This document shows positions 53,501 through 62,684 of a stretch of 64,000 nucleotides of DNA, one piece after another. How positions within the stretch are numbered: the stretch's first letter is position 1; each line of letters begins with the position of its first letter. The translations under genes were made by a program, and so were the position numbers. The DNA is taken from the NCBI RefSeq assembly GCF_034190915.1, contig NW_026947514.1, positions 2,253,701 to 2,317,700 of the forward strand, written 5' to 3'. A model generated the notes under the pieces. It was not told the origin of the DNA. It saw only the letters and a list, made by a program, of their open reading frames with translations, and made no database searches. This DNA comes from Cavia porcellus (lineage: Eukaryota; Chordata; Mammalia; Rodentia; Caviidae).

Positions 53501-54774
53501 CCTGGTGCCAACCACGGGTGTCAGAAGCCTGTGCCTGAGGCCCTGATTCTGCCCTCTGCCCCCGCATGGGCGACTCAGCATGGTGGCTGGACCTGGAGGT
53601 GCTGTGGGCCAAATGGCCTCCACCCAGGTCCTGCTGGCTCATGAGAAGGACGTGTGGTGGCTGCTTGGCCAGCAGCTGGTCCCCTTCAGTGGCATGAGGG
53701 GTCCGCAGCGGGGCAGCCACCGTGTTGTCTTCCACAGGGCATCCGAGAAGCAGGCCTGGGGTAGCCGCAGCCACACAACCTTCTCAGGGCACATGGAGCC
53801 ACTGGGTCACAAGTGGCAGATCCCGGAGGGCAACAAGCAGGTAGCACTGAGATGAGTGAGTGGAGACACTGCTGGGGAGGTTGGTGGCACAGCAGACTGT
53901 CACCCTGTCCTATGAGGCCCGAGCACGGTACCCCTTAGAACACTGGGATCTGAGCTGCGGATCCATGGCCAGCACCTGTGTGGGTAGCCCAGGGAGGCTA
54001 GGGGCCAGGGGATGCAGGCCCCCAGGGCTCCGGGAGCCCAGGGAGGAGCCTGCCACAATCCCTGTGCCTGGCAGCCACATGCAAGCACCCGCCCTGTGTC
54101 CTGGCATGGCTCCAGCAGGGGCCCACGAGTCCTCGCCAGCCCGAGCTCCCTGCCTGGTGCATCCCTGTGCCCTCCCCACACCTCCAGCCACAAGACCTCC
54201 ACTTGGCAGTGGTCTCCTGTGCTCTGCTCCCACTGCTCTGTCTCCATCCCTGAGGGACATATGTCCTCACCCACCTTGTAGCACCTGTGCCAGCCCTGGC
54301 TTGGAGGAGCACCCTGGGCGGCTGTGGGTGTCCGTGGTGCCACAGAACTCACTGCACAGCCTGAACAAAGTCGAAGCTCTCGGCCATGAGGGGTCTGGGG
54401 CAGGCAGGGCTGGGCCAGGGGCACCTCTTGGCAAGGCAGAGCCGGTGGGACCCGTGGGAAGAGCACACAGGGACTGGAGCCCGTTCTGTTTGAGGAAGGC
54501 GCCGCGGAGGCGAGAGGTCCCAGCCCGCCTGCCCAAGCTGCCGCTGCCGGCCGTGAGTGCCCTGCCTGTGCGCTCCAGCCCTGCACTCAGAGCCTTGAAG
54601 TTCGGGGGCACCTGTGATAAGGTAGGACACTGAGTACCCTCTCCGGCAGGGCAGGGCTGTGGCCACCCACACCTCTACCTGCGCCTCCTTCTGCAGGTGA
54701 ACACGCAGGACACCAAGCCTGACCCGCCACTGTGTCGCCTGCCCAAGATTGACCAGAAAGGCGCAAGGTACTGA
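27076..54774 (+). CDS. MOK: MOK gene, MAPK/MAK/MRK-overlapping kinase (12 coding exons, ~389 aa)
   Basis: Exons 27076-27082, 32367-32481, 45745-45834, 47471-47541, 49944-50022, 50111-50159, 50707-50885, 51865-51966, 53129-53302, 53738-53840, 54499-54621 and 54697-54774 join in one frame. The kinase domain is complete: Gly loop IGEGTFSEV (residues 10-18), catalytic Lys33, HRD at 126-128, DFG at 145-147, activation-loop TEY at 159-161 and APE at 169-171. MOK is a Ser/Thr kinase of the RCK (MAK, ICK/CILK1, MOK) group; family members act at primary cilia and limit their length. The C-terminal tail after YFQEQR is basic, weakly conserved and about 30 residues shorter than in human (419 aa). Intron 2 is huge and filled by LINEs. 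The promoter carries two RFX sites. Confidence 0.96.
29541..29639 (-). repeat. ID-type SINE with target-site duplication
   Basis: Minus-strand copy, flanked by CAGTTAATTAAATTTTT at 29524-29540 and 29640-29656. Confidence 0.9.
30257..30350 (+). repeat. ID-type SINE with target-site duplication
   Basis: Plus-strand copy, flanked by AAAATTATCTATTGTA at 30241-30256 and the same with one change at 30351-30366. Confidence 0.9.
32367..32481 (+). CDS. MOK: MOK coding exon 2
   Basis: Acceptor TTCTTCCAG, donor AG|GTGGGC. Encodes the Gly-rich loop and the ATP-binding lysine in [11 protein letters not shown]. Confidence 0.96.
32528..32558 (+). repeat. (TG)n microsatellite near MOK exon 2 donor
   Basis: About 15 TG units start 46 bp after the exon 2 splice donor. 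Likely length-polymorphic. Confidence 0.95.
32678..32829 (-). repeat. B1-like SINE
   Basis: Minus-oriented copy: GTCTTTTTGAGACAAGG start, GCTGGCC repeated by internal duplication, and GAGATTACAGGAGTG near the end. It directly abuts the LINE that follows. Confidence 0.85.
33290..34520 (-). repeat. Degenerate tandem array, ~150-bp units, in half-LINE 3' part
   Basis: About six diverged units start near 33625, 33774, 33925, 34107, 34253 and 34391, with a possible older one at 33290. On the plus strand each follows the same order: an ACAAAACA-rich start, CCATTTRAG/CCATTGGAG, then CTTCAAAA, GATAATA, GTCAA, GGGTTAYYATAATG and TCTCCTACTATCTT. Identity between units is moderate and was judged by eye. 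Confidence 0.6.
34583..35637 (-). pseudogene. L1-type ORF1p gene of the half-LINE, one frameshift
   Basis: ATG at 35637. The N-terminus is basic and Ser/Lys-rich, followed by a long coiled coil (about residues 45-150, many E/K/L/Q), then the RRM-like part with [10 protein letters not shown] and a C-terminal domain with [13 protein letters not shown]. The frame is lost in a run of 10 C at 34837-34846 (G on the coding strand). The next frame carries on with the conserved NLQPR...YPAQLS motif to a stop at 34583. About 350 residues in total. ORF1p is an RNA-binding trimeric chaperone of the L1 particle. Confidence 0.88.
36466..36565 (+). repeat. ID-type SINE with target-site duplication
   Basis: Inserted in the L1; flanked by AAATGGTGCTGCT at 36453-36465 and 36566-36578. 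Confidence 0.92.
38272..38793 (-). pseudogene. L1 ORF2 reverse-transcriptase remnant
   Basis: Two reading-frame pieces (38793-38557 and 38532-38272) carry L1 RT motifs: [40 protein letters not shown] and [17 protein letters not shown] stop or frameshift separates them. The catalytic YADD box is not visible in an open frame. Dead copy. Confidence 0.9.
40785..41020 (-). repeat. Head-to-tail dimer of ID-type SINE
   Basis: Two copies lie in the same direction (about 40835-40926 and 40927-41020). The pair shares one 16-bp target-site duplication GATTTTGTGGAATCTT at 40769-40784 and 41021-41036, set in L1 ORF1 sequence. The downstream T-rich part holds a further partial tail. Confidence 0.9.
41230..41334 (-). 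repeat. ID-type SINE with target-site duplication
   Basis: Flanked by CAATCTTATGTTCTT at 41215-41229 and 41335-41349. Confidence 0.93.
41560..41756 (-). repeat. Two ID-type SINEs (one diverged, one young)
   Basis: A diverged minus copy lies at about 41560-41655. A near-consensus minus copy at about 41673-41755 is flanked by TCCCTTGCTGTTTTT on each side. Confidence 0.85.
43380..44760 (-). other. GC-rich block, likely L1 5' UTR
   Basis: About 1.4 kb of GC-rich sequence lies upstream (minus sense) of the L1 ORF1 remains. It has no recognisable gene; a 230-codon plus-strand ORF at 43380-44072 has no family signature. The likeliest reading is the promoter/5' UTR of the long L1, but this rests on position only. 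Confidence 0.45.
44861..45560 (+). repeat. B1-like and ID-like SINEs before MOK exon 3
   Basis: B1-like plus copies at about 44865-44960 and 45385-45490, with a short ID-like piece at about 45498-45555. The stretch 44961-45380 and 45560-45744 is unique intron sequence. Confidence 0.65.
45745..45834 (+). CDS. MOK: MOK coding exon 3
   Basis: Acceptor CGCCCCAG, donor TT|GTGAGT. Encodes the αC region [20 protein letters not shown] to HEVV. Confidence 0.96.
47471..47541 (+). CDS. MOK: MOK coding exon 4
   Basis: Acceptor TTCTTCAG, donor G|GTAGGT. Encodes [20 protein letters not shown] and LIR, the hinge region. Confidence 0.96.
48329..48369 (+). repeat. 41-bp low-copy repeat, copy 1
   Basis: Matches 53996-54036 in the same direction with one mismatch; starts GGCTAGGGGCCAGGGGATGC. 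Lies in MOK intron 4. Not a SINE or LINE that I know. Confidence 0.85.
49944..50022 (+). CDS. MOK: MOK coding exon 5
   Basis: Acceptor CACACAG, donor AG|GTGTGG. Encodes [20 protein letters not shown] and SLDHMH (αD-αE). Confidence 0.94.
50111..50159 (+). CDS. MOK: MOK coding exon 6 (catalytic loop)
   Basis: 49-nt exon with acceptor CCACTGCAG and donor AAG|GTGGGG. Encodes [17 protein letters not shown], with catalytic Asp128. Confidence 0.96.
50707..50885 (+). CDS. MOK: MOK coding exon 7 (DFG and TEY)
   Basis: Acceptor TTTTGCAG, donor AG|GTATGG. Encodes [10 protein letters not shown], the activation loop with [13 protein letters not shown] and the [11 protein letters not shown] segment. Confidence 0.97.
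51195..51269 (+). pseudogene. Duplicate of MOK exon 8 (75 bp, intron 7)
   Basis: 75 bp identical to exon 8 (51893-51967) except for two changes, CAT/CAC and CCA/CCG, both synonymous in the MOK frame. It covers [20 protein letters not shown] and TKFKQ codons. The exon 5' part and acceptor are not clearly copied: the AGs at 51173 and 51192 are out of phase with exon 7. The donor is GTGTAT in place of GTAAGC. It looks like a partial exon duplication and is probably not used. Confidence 0.9.
51865..51966 (+). CDS. MOK: MOK coding exon 8
   Basis: Acceptor GCCTCCAG, donor CA|GTAAGC. Encodes [20 protein letters not shown] and [14 protein letters not shown] 75-bp near copy of this exon lies about 700 bp upstream. 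Confidence 0.95.
52100..52885. repeat. SINEs and (TTTA)n in MOK intron 8
   Basis: Minus B1-like pieces at about 52100-52200 and 52760-52880. A minus ID-type SINE at about 52660-52754 is preceded by a (TTTA)n tract (52635-52659) and flanked by AAATTTTATTT repeats. A run of C lies at 52440-52451. Confidence 0.78.
53129..53302 (+). CDS. MOK: MOK coding exon 9
   Basis: Acceptor CAATGCAG, donor AG|GTGGGG. Encodes [19 protein letters not shown] to [14 protein letters not shown], the end of the kinase domain. Confidence 0.96.
53738..53840 (+). CDS. MOK: MOK coding exon 10
   Basis: Acceptor CTTCCACAG, donor CAG|GTAGCA. Encodes [20 protein letters not shown] to IPEGNKQ, colinear with the human KTEKRALGSHRKAGF... 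tail segment but poorly conserved. Confidence 0.85.
53996..54036 (+). repeat. 41-bp low-copy repeat, copy 2
   Basis: Second copy of the element at 48329-48369, one mismatch, in MOK intron 10. Confidence 0.85.
54499..54621 (+). CDS. MOK: MOK coding exon 11 (start uncertain)
   Basis: Donor AAG|GTAGGA is clear and phase 0. The acceptor is chosen as GAGGAAG|GCG because it is in phase and just precedes the homologous [16 protein letters not shown] to ALRALKF block. The stronger-looking TTTGAG two bases away would be out of frame, and an in-phase start further upstream is possible. Confidence 0.6.
54697..54774 (+). CDS. MOK: MOK terminal coding exon 12
   Basis: Acceptor TTCTGCAG; encodes [25 protein letters not shown] and stops TGA at 54772-54774. 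Colinear with the human TDPQKDLKPAPQQCRLPTIV ending, with one extra residue. Confidence 0.9.
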   Translation: MNTQDTKPDPPLCRLPKIDQKGARY

Positions 54775-55145
54775 GCAGTGCAGGCCCTGCCTGCTCAGAG
54801 AGATGGCAGGCCCCGCACAGGCCGGTCCTGTGGTACCACGCTGAGCCGGGACGCTGAGGCCTGTGTGAGAGCGCTGGACACTGCCAGGCCGCTGCCCCTC
54901 AGGCTCCCGCCTGGTGCATTTGGAAGTCAGCTTTCCAGGGTCTCACTTGGTTCTCCCACATAAGGACTTGGGCCAGGGGACGTTCTGTCATTTTTTCAGT
55001 CAAATCACATAAACAGAGACACCTGTCACACAGTCCAGGCTGGTGGCTCACCATGGCGCTGGATCTGAGGGCTTTGCTATGGCATCAGTGGTAGTAGGAG
55101 AGAGACCCTGAACCCCATTAAAGAGCATCTGTGATTCTGTGCTGT
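54775..55145 (+). terminator. MOK: MOK 3' UTR and candidate poly(A) signal
   Basis: An ATTAAA hexamer at 55118-55123 is followed by a GT-rich stretch (TGTGATTCTGTGCTGTGAG), as expected for a poly(A) site about 345 bp after the stop. A more distal site cannot be excluded. Confidence 0.55.
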
Positions 55146-55391
55146 GAGCCTGTCACCCCGCTTTGTCAGCAGTTGGCCTGTCGTGTCACAGAAGAACACA
55201 TTCAGGATGGGACCGGGCTGTCCTAGGCCGCCCTGTCCCAAGAGCTGCAGAGGGAGGGGCTGGGGTGCCTGCGAAGCCTCAGCTTTGAGGTGACCCGGTA
55301 TGTGGTGTCCCCAGGCCAGCGGGCTCCAGGCTTTGCTCTAGGAGGGTGCTGCTGGCTCCCAAAGCCTTTTATATCTTTTGGTTTTTAAAAG

Positions 55392-55431
<40 letters not shown>

Positions 55432-58100
55432 TTTTGCGGTGCTGAGGGTCAAACTGGGGCCTTGCTCTGGGCCGCCCCCTACCCCCTGGCAGAGCCCCTT
55501 GTTGCCCTGAAGGCCGCCTGGAGCTGAGTTCCTTTTCACCTCCTCTTCCCCGGCTTGCAGTCCTGAACTGCCCGGCTCAGCGTCCTGTCGCCTCTGCAGA
55601 TACCTCTACAACCCTTGCTTCCTTGTCGCTCCAACAGCCCCAGCCCAAGTCACCTGAAGACAGGAGAGGAAGTGGCTGTGGCTGCCCTGAATCCTGGGCT
55701 GGGCAGGTGGGGACTGGAAGAGGCTGGCCTGTCAGCCCGCACCTCGCAGAGGGGCTGGGCCTGCTCTCAAACTTACCTGGAGCCCTCGGCTGGCAGTGAT
55801 GCCAGAGGCCGGCTGGGAGCCACGGCCTGCGGACTGATGGCACGTGTGCTGGACATGGCAGCTACCTGCCCAGTTCTCTGTGTCTGTGTGAGAAGCGCAA
55901 GTTGCAGGTGCCACGGCCCAGCTTGCCACCTCTCTCCTGTCCAACGGCTGTCCCCCCTCCACAGAGGTGCCAGGGGCGACCTCGGCTTCTACCACCTCTG
56001 GCACCCCCAGCACAAAACCAATCCTCCTGCCCTGCAGCACGGGCAGCACATGGCAGAGGGCAGAGGAGCAGGCCCTGAGAACCCTAAGGGCTGGGTGAGC
56101 CGGCGTGGGTAGTGAGGCCGGGCCCAGAACTGCAGCTTAAGGGGCCCTTCCTGCACATCTCCCCCCAGGTACGCAGGACCCACGCGTGGTCTTGTGTGTA
56201 ACTGGTGGTTTTACCCAAGGTGACAGAAACACTGTCCTACCTAAAGTATGCTGGTACTTGTATGGTTACTCTTAGAAGTTGTTTCATATAAAGCAAGTCT
56301 TTACCCGGCATGGTGATGCATGCCTATCATCCCAGGTACTCAGTAAGCTGATGCAGGAGGATCGCTTGAACCCATGAGCTTGAGACCAGTCTGGCCAACA
56401 CAGCCAGACCCTGTCTCAAAACCAGAAAACACAGCAAGTCTCAGGGTTCTGTGCCATGGTGTAAGGGCCCAGGAGGTGGCGGCAGCGGTGGCGGGTTCCA
56501 AGTGGGGTTGTCTTGGGCTTGGAGCAGGGCAGTTTAAGAACCAAGAGGACCCAGGGAGGAGCCCAACCGAGGCCTGCGCTGTGGCAACACCCTGCCGCCT
56601 TGCCCATGAAAGAGCCCGGGACCCTTCGGTCCCCGCTTAGCTCTGTTGCACAGTCATGGTGGGGACCTCTCGAGTGCTCCACATGCCTTGGGTTCACCCC
56701 ACTGGTTCGCGGTCTCACCTAGCAGGGCCCAAGTCCTAAGGGTCCAGCCTTGTGACTTTTTTGGGGGACAGCACCAGGAATGGGACTCGGGGCCTTTGTG
56801 CTGAGCTACATCTTCAGCCCTTTTTTATTTTGTGGGACCAGGGCTCGCCAAGTTGCCCAGGTCGGGCTTGACCTTGTGACCCACTCACCTCTGAGACCAC
56901 GCAGCATGCTAGGGACTGTCCCACACAGATGGCCATGGAGGCCAGGCTGCAGCACCCGCGCACTGCTGTCACTGTCAATGGCTAGGCTGGATCAGGACCC
57001 AAGTGCATCCACATGTACTGTGGTCTCAGCAGGAGCAATTCTAGCAATAACGATTAGGAACCTGTGACTGCAGCAGCTGCTGTGCTGGGCCCGAGCTGAG
57101 CCACACTGTCTCTGCACTGTCTCTGCACTCCGTGGGGCTCGCGCCCCAGATACCACACCCCTGTGCAAAGCCAGTGGAGAACTACACGTGACACTGAGAC
57201 TTCCCGGCATGTGTGTGTGTGTCGCCCACGCGATCTGGGTTCAGGAGTAAAATGCAGGGAGGCTCCATTTCCTATTTCCACTGCTGCCTCAAGTGACCGA
57301 GTTAGAAGGGTAAGCAGCTTCTCTGGGTGAGCAGCGTCCAGCTCAGAGCCCGCCCGTCCCGTCCACACTGCCCAGCCGGCTGCCTGCTGGCTCCACACAG
57401 CTCCCGGCCCTGTTGCCTGTCGCTGTCCCTCTGCTGTCCACGTGCACTGGGGAGGTGTCTGAGCAGCAGTGGGGTCACTACACTACAGTCCCAGCAGAAC
57501 TGGCCTGGTTGGGGTGTGATAATACGCCCTGCAAACAAAGCAGTCTCCGTTAATTCAGCACCCCGGGGCTGTGACGCCCGTCCCAGTGCTGCAGCAGGGC
57601 TCTCCGGTGTCATCCTGTCCACCTTCTGCTTGGGCTCCGGGGCTCCCTTCAGCCCTGCCCACCACCTCCCTGACCGATGCCTACAGCACTGCGCCCTCTC
57701 CTGGCACTTTCCAAAAAGCATTCCCCCCCAGAGCTCTTGCTTTCTTGTGTGGGAAGGGAAGCCTGATGCCGGCAGTCTCCAGTGGGCACAGAAGGGGACA
57801 GGGTCAGACTGGCAACCTGGGGACTGCAGGGGGTTTGGGAAGTTGCACCACTACCTGGGCCACTAGGACAGTGCAGGCAGCCTGGCCTCTTCTATGACCT
57901 GAGCAGGGATAGGTGACAACACACAGCCCCAGCTGTAGACTCCACTGTGTGTCCGCCACACCTCCCAGCAGACACTGCCACGCTTGCGCCTGGGACTCAG
58001 TGACACCAGTGGAGCCAACGACGCAGGGGCCTTCAGCCTTGTCCCCGCCTCGTGGGAGAGCTGAGAAGCAGCTGTCCCCTCGGTATCCATAGGCATCTTC
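55146..58100. other. GC-rich MOK-WDR20 intergenic, part 1
   Basis: No supported gene. An (AT)n microsatellite at about 55392-55414 merges into a T-run to 55435 and a diverged minus ID-like piece to about 55490. A plus B1-like SINE lies at about 56305-56430 and a diverged minus piece at about 56765-56890. The long ORFs here reflect GC content. Confidence 0.55.
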
Positions 58101-58172
58101 CTGTCACCTCTCCAGGGGGACAGTGCCTGCTCCGATTCTGCACCCCCCACGGACTGGGGGGGTCAGTCACCC

Positions 58173-58549
58173 ATGGACAGAGGCTCCTCTGCCGTGCGAC
58201 CTCCTGGAGAAGATGAGGGAGGTGGCCCAGGTACTGCCAGTTCCACAGGGAAAGAGCCTTGTGTCCCCAAGAAGGGACGAGTGCTGTCCTGCAAGGATGG
58301 AGGTGGGAGTGCCTCCACAGACCCTCGGGAACCCCACACACTTCGAGGCATCTTGGAGGGAGGCAGCAAGCCTCACCAGAGCTGGATCAGCCACTGGGAC
58401 AGCGACACCAGCGACATCAGCCAAGAAGTGTGTGGGCTCCGGGGCACAATCACCAACTCAGAGAACAGGAGAAGATGGCTTTAGCCCTTCACCCAGCAAG
58501 TACATCCTGGACGTGGACGCTGACGGCCTTTTCTGCATCCTGCCTTGAG
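58173..58549 (+). pseudogene. Frameshifted coding-like island, unknown family
   Basis: From ATG at 58173 one frame runs 103 codons (…SWISHWDSDTSDISQEVCGL…NSENRRRW) to a TAG at 58482. Skipping one base at the TGG/C/TTT junction lets the frame run on as FSPSPSKYILDVDADGLFCI-LP to a TGA at 58549. Residue composition (Asp/Ser clusters, a low-GC-biased aromatic end) looks more like a real protein than the Pro/Arg/Ala-rich shadows around it. I do not recognise the family. It could be a decayed exon, a retrocopy piece, or chance. Confidence 0.35.
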
Positions 58550-61500
58550 GGCTGTGCAGGTGACGTCCCGAGGTCGTCTCAGTGGCACAGGTGGCTCGTG
58601 GCCGTGACAAAGACCACATGCTTCCCAACACTGAGGAGGAGCACCAGGGAGGACCACGCTAAGGACCATGTGGCCTGGGCACAGTCATGACAGCAACTCA
58701 GCGCCCTGCCCTGCAGTAAGTGTCTTCCCAAGTCCCCTTCCCTGCCTTCCCTTGGTGCTCAGGACAGGGCAGGGCCTGGAACTGCCACCAGCCAGCAAGT
58801 GCTCTGCCCTAAGCTGCACCCTCAGTGTCACCCTGTGACAGGGGCCTCACTCTGCCTGAGGTGGCCAGGAGTGGCAGAGACACTGCTACCCTGCTTCACT
58901 GTGCAGACATTGCTGGGGGTGACCTGCTCTTAATACCAGTGGCCTCGGCCCGTGTCACTGCCCACCTGTGCCCCAGCCTTGGGATGGCTGGCCATTAAGG
59001 CTTTGGGAACACCAAGCAGGCAGGTTTCCCAGTGGACGCTTGCCTGTCTCGGGGACAGGAACAGCCCTTAACTCTGATTGGCAGTGGCTGGCTGAGCCGT
59101 AGGGACCGTGCTCCAGCCAAGAGACCCAGTGCGTCTGCTCCTGGGGCCTTGGAAACTCAGTGTTCGAGTATAAAGACAGTGTGCAAAGCAGGACCGTGTC
59201 CACCTTCCCATCCTGGGGACACTGGTAGGACAGGAGACTGTGGCAGCGAGCTGGGCCTGTACCAGCCTCCTTGTCCCTAGGCCTCCCCACCTGGCCCAGC
59301 TACCTGAGTGGCTCACACATGTCTGAGGGCACAGACAGCTGTGCGGTGAGGTCTGCAAGTCTGGTGCCACCTCACTCACCTGGGGTCGTCTGGTCCGTGT
59401 CACCTTTTGTGCCGTAGACGGACTAAGCTCCTCTGATAGGAAGCGAGGGCAGGGGCAGCACATGAGTGGGTCCCCCAGGGTCACAGCACTGGAGACCTCT
59501 GTGGCCCTGTCAGGCACATGCTGAAACCAGGGTTAAGTGGTGACACTGGGCAAAGACAAATGCCACCCGGTGACTCCAGCCTTAGCACCCCGAGTCTGTG
59601 CCTTCGTGCTGGTGAGCAGCTCTGCTGGGGAAGCTTGACCCAAGGAGATGCCCTTCTGGCTGAGTCCCCAGGCCCAGGCAGCCAGGTCATCCCGGGGGTC
59701 CAGCTGCCCTGGTATCTGCAAAAGAGAAGCTGTACTCAGGAGACACCTGGGAGATACGTGCTGGCTGAGCTGCACAAGGGACAGTACCTGCCCAGGTCAC
59801 CACACTGAGGCGAGGCTGCTTTAGGTGGCCTGAAGTCCTTGGGGGTGGCGCCCACCCACACTCTTGACACAGCTGCCATGCCCCAAGGTACTGCTCAAGG
59901 GATGAAGAACTAGACGGTGCCACCCAGCTGTGTTCAGTTCCCAGTCTGAGTGGCAAGGAAGAGCACATGGAAGGACACGGAGCAGCCGGTAGAGGACAGC
60001 AGGAGGGATGGCCAGGGAGCTCAGGCTGAGGGGGCCTCCAGTGCTGGCCACTCTTGCCTGCTGTCGCCATGGGGGTGGAAGCTGAGCCCGAGAGCAGGGC
60101 AGGGCCCGGGACACCCACAGTCGGCATGCTGCCGCCCTCATGCCGTGTGCCCCACCCAGTGGGAGCCCCAAACACTGACACCGTGGTCACAGGACAGAGT
60201 TCTGTGGGGTGCACCCCAGCTTCTTTTCTGGGCTCCCTGAGGAGCTGAGCTACAGAGCCACGTTTATTGGCAACACGGAGGGCACAGGACTCCAGGTGCT
60301 CACACCAGTGAGTCTCCCTGTGACAGGGGCAGGGACAGCTGTAGACAGCAGGATGACAGCGTGGTTCCTTGTGCTGGTAAAGTACAACACTGATATTTAA
60401 GCTGCATTTGTTATTCCCACACTTACAGCTTACACTGTATCAGGAAGGCGCTTTCTGAGACTGCTCAGGTTGTCAGGAAGCGAGGTGACGCAAGCAGCCA
60501 AGGGTGGTCACCACCGACTTGGGAAGTCAGCTGGCCTCACACTTCCACTTGGACAGTGATGGCAACACACATCGTGTAACAGGTGTGGAGAGGCAGGTAG
60601 CAGCCGTACACGGCTGTGCATGAGGGTCACCGGCCCTGCTCTGCACACGGAGGTAACCTCTCCCCGGACATCCCTGAATGCTGAGATGAGCACCTTGTTA
60701 ACCTAGTCCAAGCACCATCCCGAGGGCCTGTGGAGTGCTCCAGGATGGCAGGCGGTCAGAGACACCTTTGTGACCCTGACCTGTCCCGGGCCAGCGTTGC
60801 CTGGCCAGCTTCTAGGCCGAGAAGGCCTACCTTGACAGCAGTGCCCGCCCCATGTTCGGTCAGCATGTTCGGTCACCCCTCGAGGCCCCCAGCCACCAGG
60901 TAGCCCTGTGTCAGGCTTCCCTCCCCACGCTAGCTCCCTCCAACCCTAAGTTCAATGAGAAGAGAGGAATTACAGGTGGTGCTGGGTCCCAGCACACTGA
61001 TGCTGTCTTACTGATTTCCACACATATTTAATACTTCGAAATTTCCTTCTAGATGAAGCTGCCATGGCATCACATGTGAGCCCAGCTACTTAGCCTGAGG
61101 CAGGAGGATCCCAATTTTGAGGCTAGTCTGGGCAACTTGAGACCATCTCAAAATAAAAAAGGGGTGGTGGTAAGATCTGGGTGGATGCACCCCAGGGTGC
61201 CTGTGGGGACCTGGGTGTCCCTGACCACCACCCAGGGCACAGATACCCACTATGCAAAGCCCCAGAGCTGCTGGCCTCGCATTTCCAAGTGCCTCTGGGA
61301 CGACGCTCACCAGGCTGCTTCATCTCCCCACTTTGTGGGTTCAGGCCCTAGAGCAGCTGTGCTCAGGCCCCATGGACACAGGAGCTGTCACTGTTGGTGA
61401 AGTCAACTCAGAAGCCACGCTGCTGACTGCAGTGCCTGCACATGGAAGACATCGGGCTTCCAGGCCCGAGTGGAAAGGGCAGAGAAGTTTGGGCCGCACA

Positions 61501-62680
61501 CTTGGCCATGGCCCTGGGGGCAAGGGGCCGAGCAGCGGCAGTGGGAGGCAGTGGACAGGACGGGGAGGACTCCCGGCCAGCCTAGAATGGCTCCTCCCAC
61601 TCCTGGAGGATCTCAGTGAGGCGGCTCTCTCTGGAGAGAGGACCTGCTGCCCGCAGGGTCCCAATAGCAGCCAGGGCCACCGTCCTCCCACCTGCAGAGT
61701 GCTCCCCAGCCACACTCGGGCTCTGGAGACCCTAAATCTGGCAGCGGCTGGGGTGGTGGTGGGAAGCCAGTGAGGGAGCCCCAAAACGGGCTCTGGACAG
61801 GAGGCCAGGCTGTGGCCAGGCTCCAATACAAGGGCATGCTGGGGGGTGCTGCACTGTCCCGCCCTGAAGGGCCCAGCAAGCCTTCTCCCTTTTCCTCGGG
61901 GCACAGGCAGCACTGAGGGGGGCGCAATACCATCCTCCACGCTGTCATCCTGGCCGCTGCTGAGGCCCAGGAGCACCTGCCGGGTCCCAGCAGCCACAAT
62001 AGTGGAGGCCGTGCCCTCCTGCCCTGCCTGCGAGCTGAGCCGGCCGGGGCAGTGGCCCTGCCACCTCCACTCCGCTCCCCAGGACACAGGCCGGCATCTC
62101 CAGGTAGAGGACATGGGAAGAATCCCACCTCACAGGTGGCACTGTCGCTGCTGTCACCATGGACAGAGGCTACCATGCTAGGAGCAGCAGGGGCAAGGGT
62201 GCAGCTAGGCGCTGTCACATTGTGGCCTGCGGGAAGTCCCCCTACCAGTACAGTGAGCCCCGAATTCGCTCACACAGCAGCGTGGGACAGACTAGCACCC
62301 TGAGTGCTCAGAACAGCTAGCAACACGATGACTCTCAACTGAACACCAAGCAGAGACCCCAAGGTCTGTCAGCTAAGATCAGGACTAGAGAGCCATCAGG
62401 AAGGGGACTGGCTCCGTGGTGCTGGGAGAAGCCCAGGTTGGCAGGTCTGAGGCACCAGGCTGCACTGCCACTCAGGGACAAGAAAAAGAGCCCCGTGCCT
62501 GCATCCCTGAGCCGAGGCCACCAGATACCCACTGGGCAAGCGCCTGGCCATGCTGTGGTCACAAAAAGCAGCAGAACAAAGGACAGCTCCTGTCCCCTGG
62601 CTGGGAGGATGCAGCAGCTGTCCAGGCCCGGGGCTCTGGTCACGTGGGGTTTTGGGCACAGTCTCAATCAGAGTTCTACA
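58550..62680. other. GC-rich MOK-WDR20 intergenic, part 2
   Basis: No supported gene. A diverged plus B1-like piece lies at about 61060-61155. A minus-strand AATAAA occurs at about 60263-60268. Overlapping ORFs of up to 257 codons on both strands (for instance 61341-62114, minus) have low-complexity Pro/Gly/Ala/Ser content and no family signature. Alternative WDR20 3' exons could lie here, but I cannot place one. Confidence 0.5.
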
Positions 62681-62684
62681 AACT

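Noticed and set aside
61341..62114. 257-codon minus-strand ORF (and overlapping plus ORF 61252-61773)
   Set aside because: GC-rich sequence gives long chance ORFs; Pro/Gly/Ala/Ser low complexity, no motif, and open frames on both strands at once.
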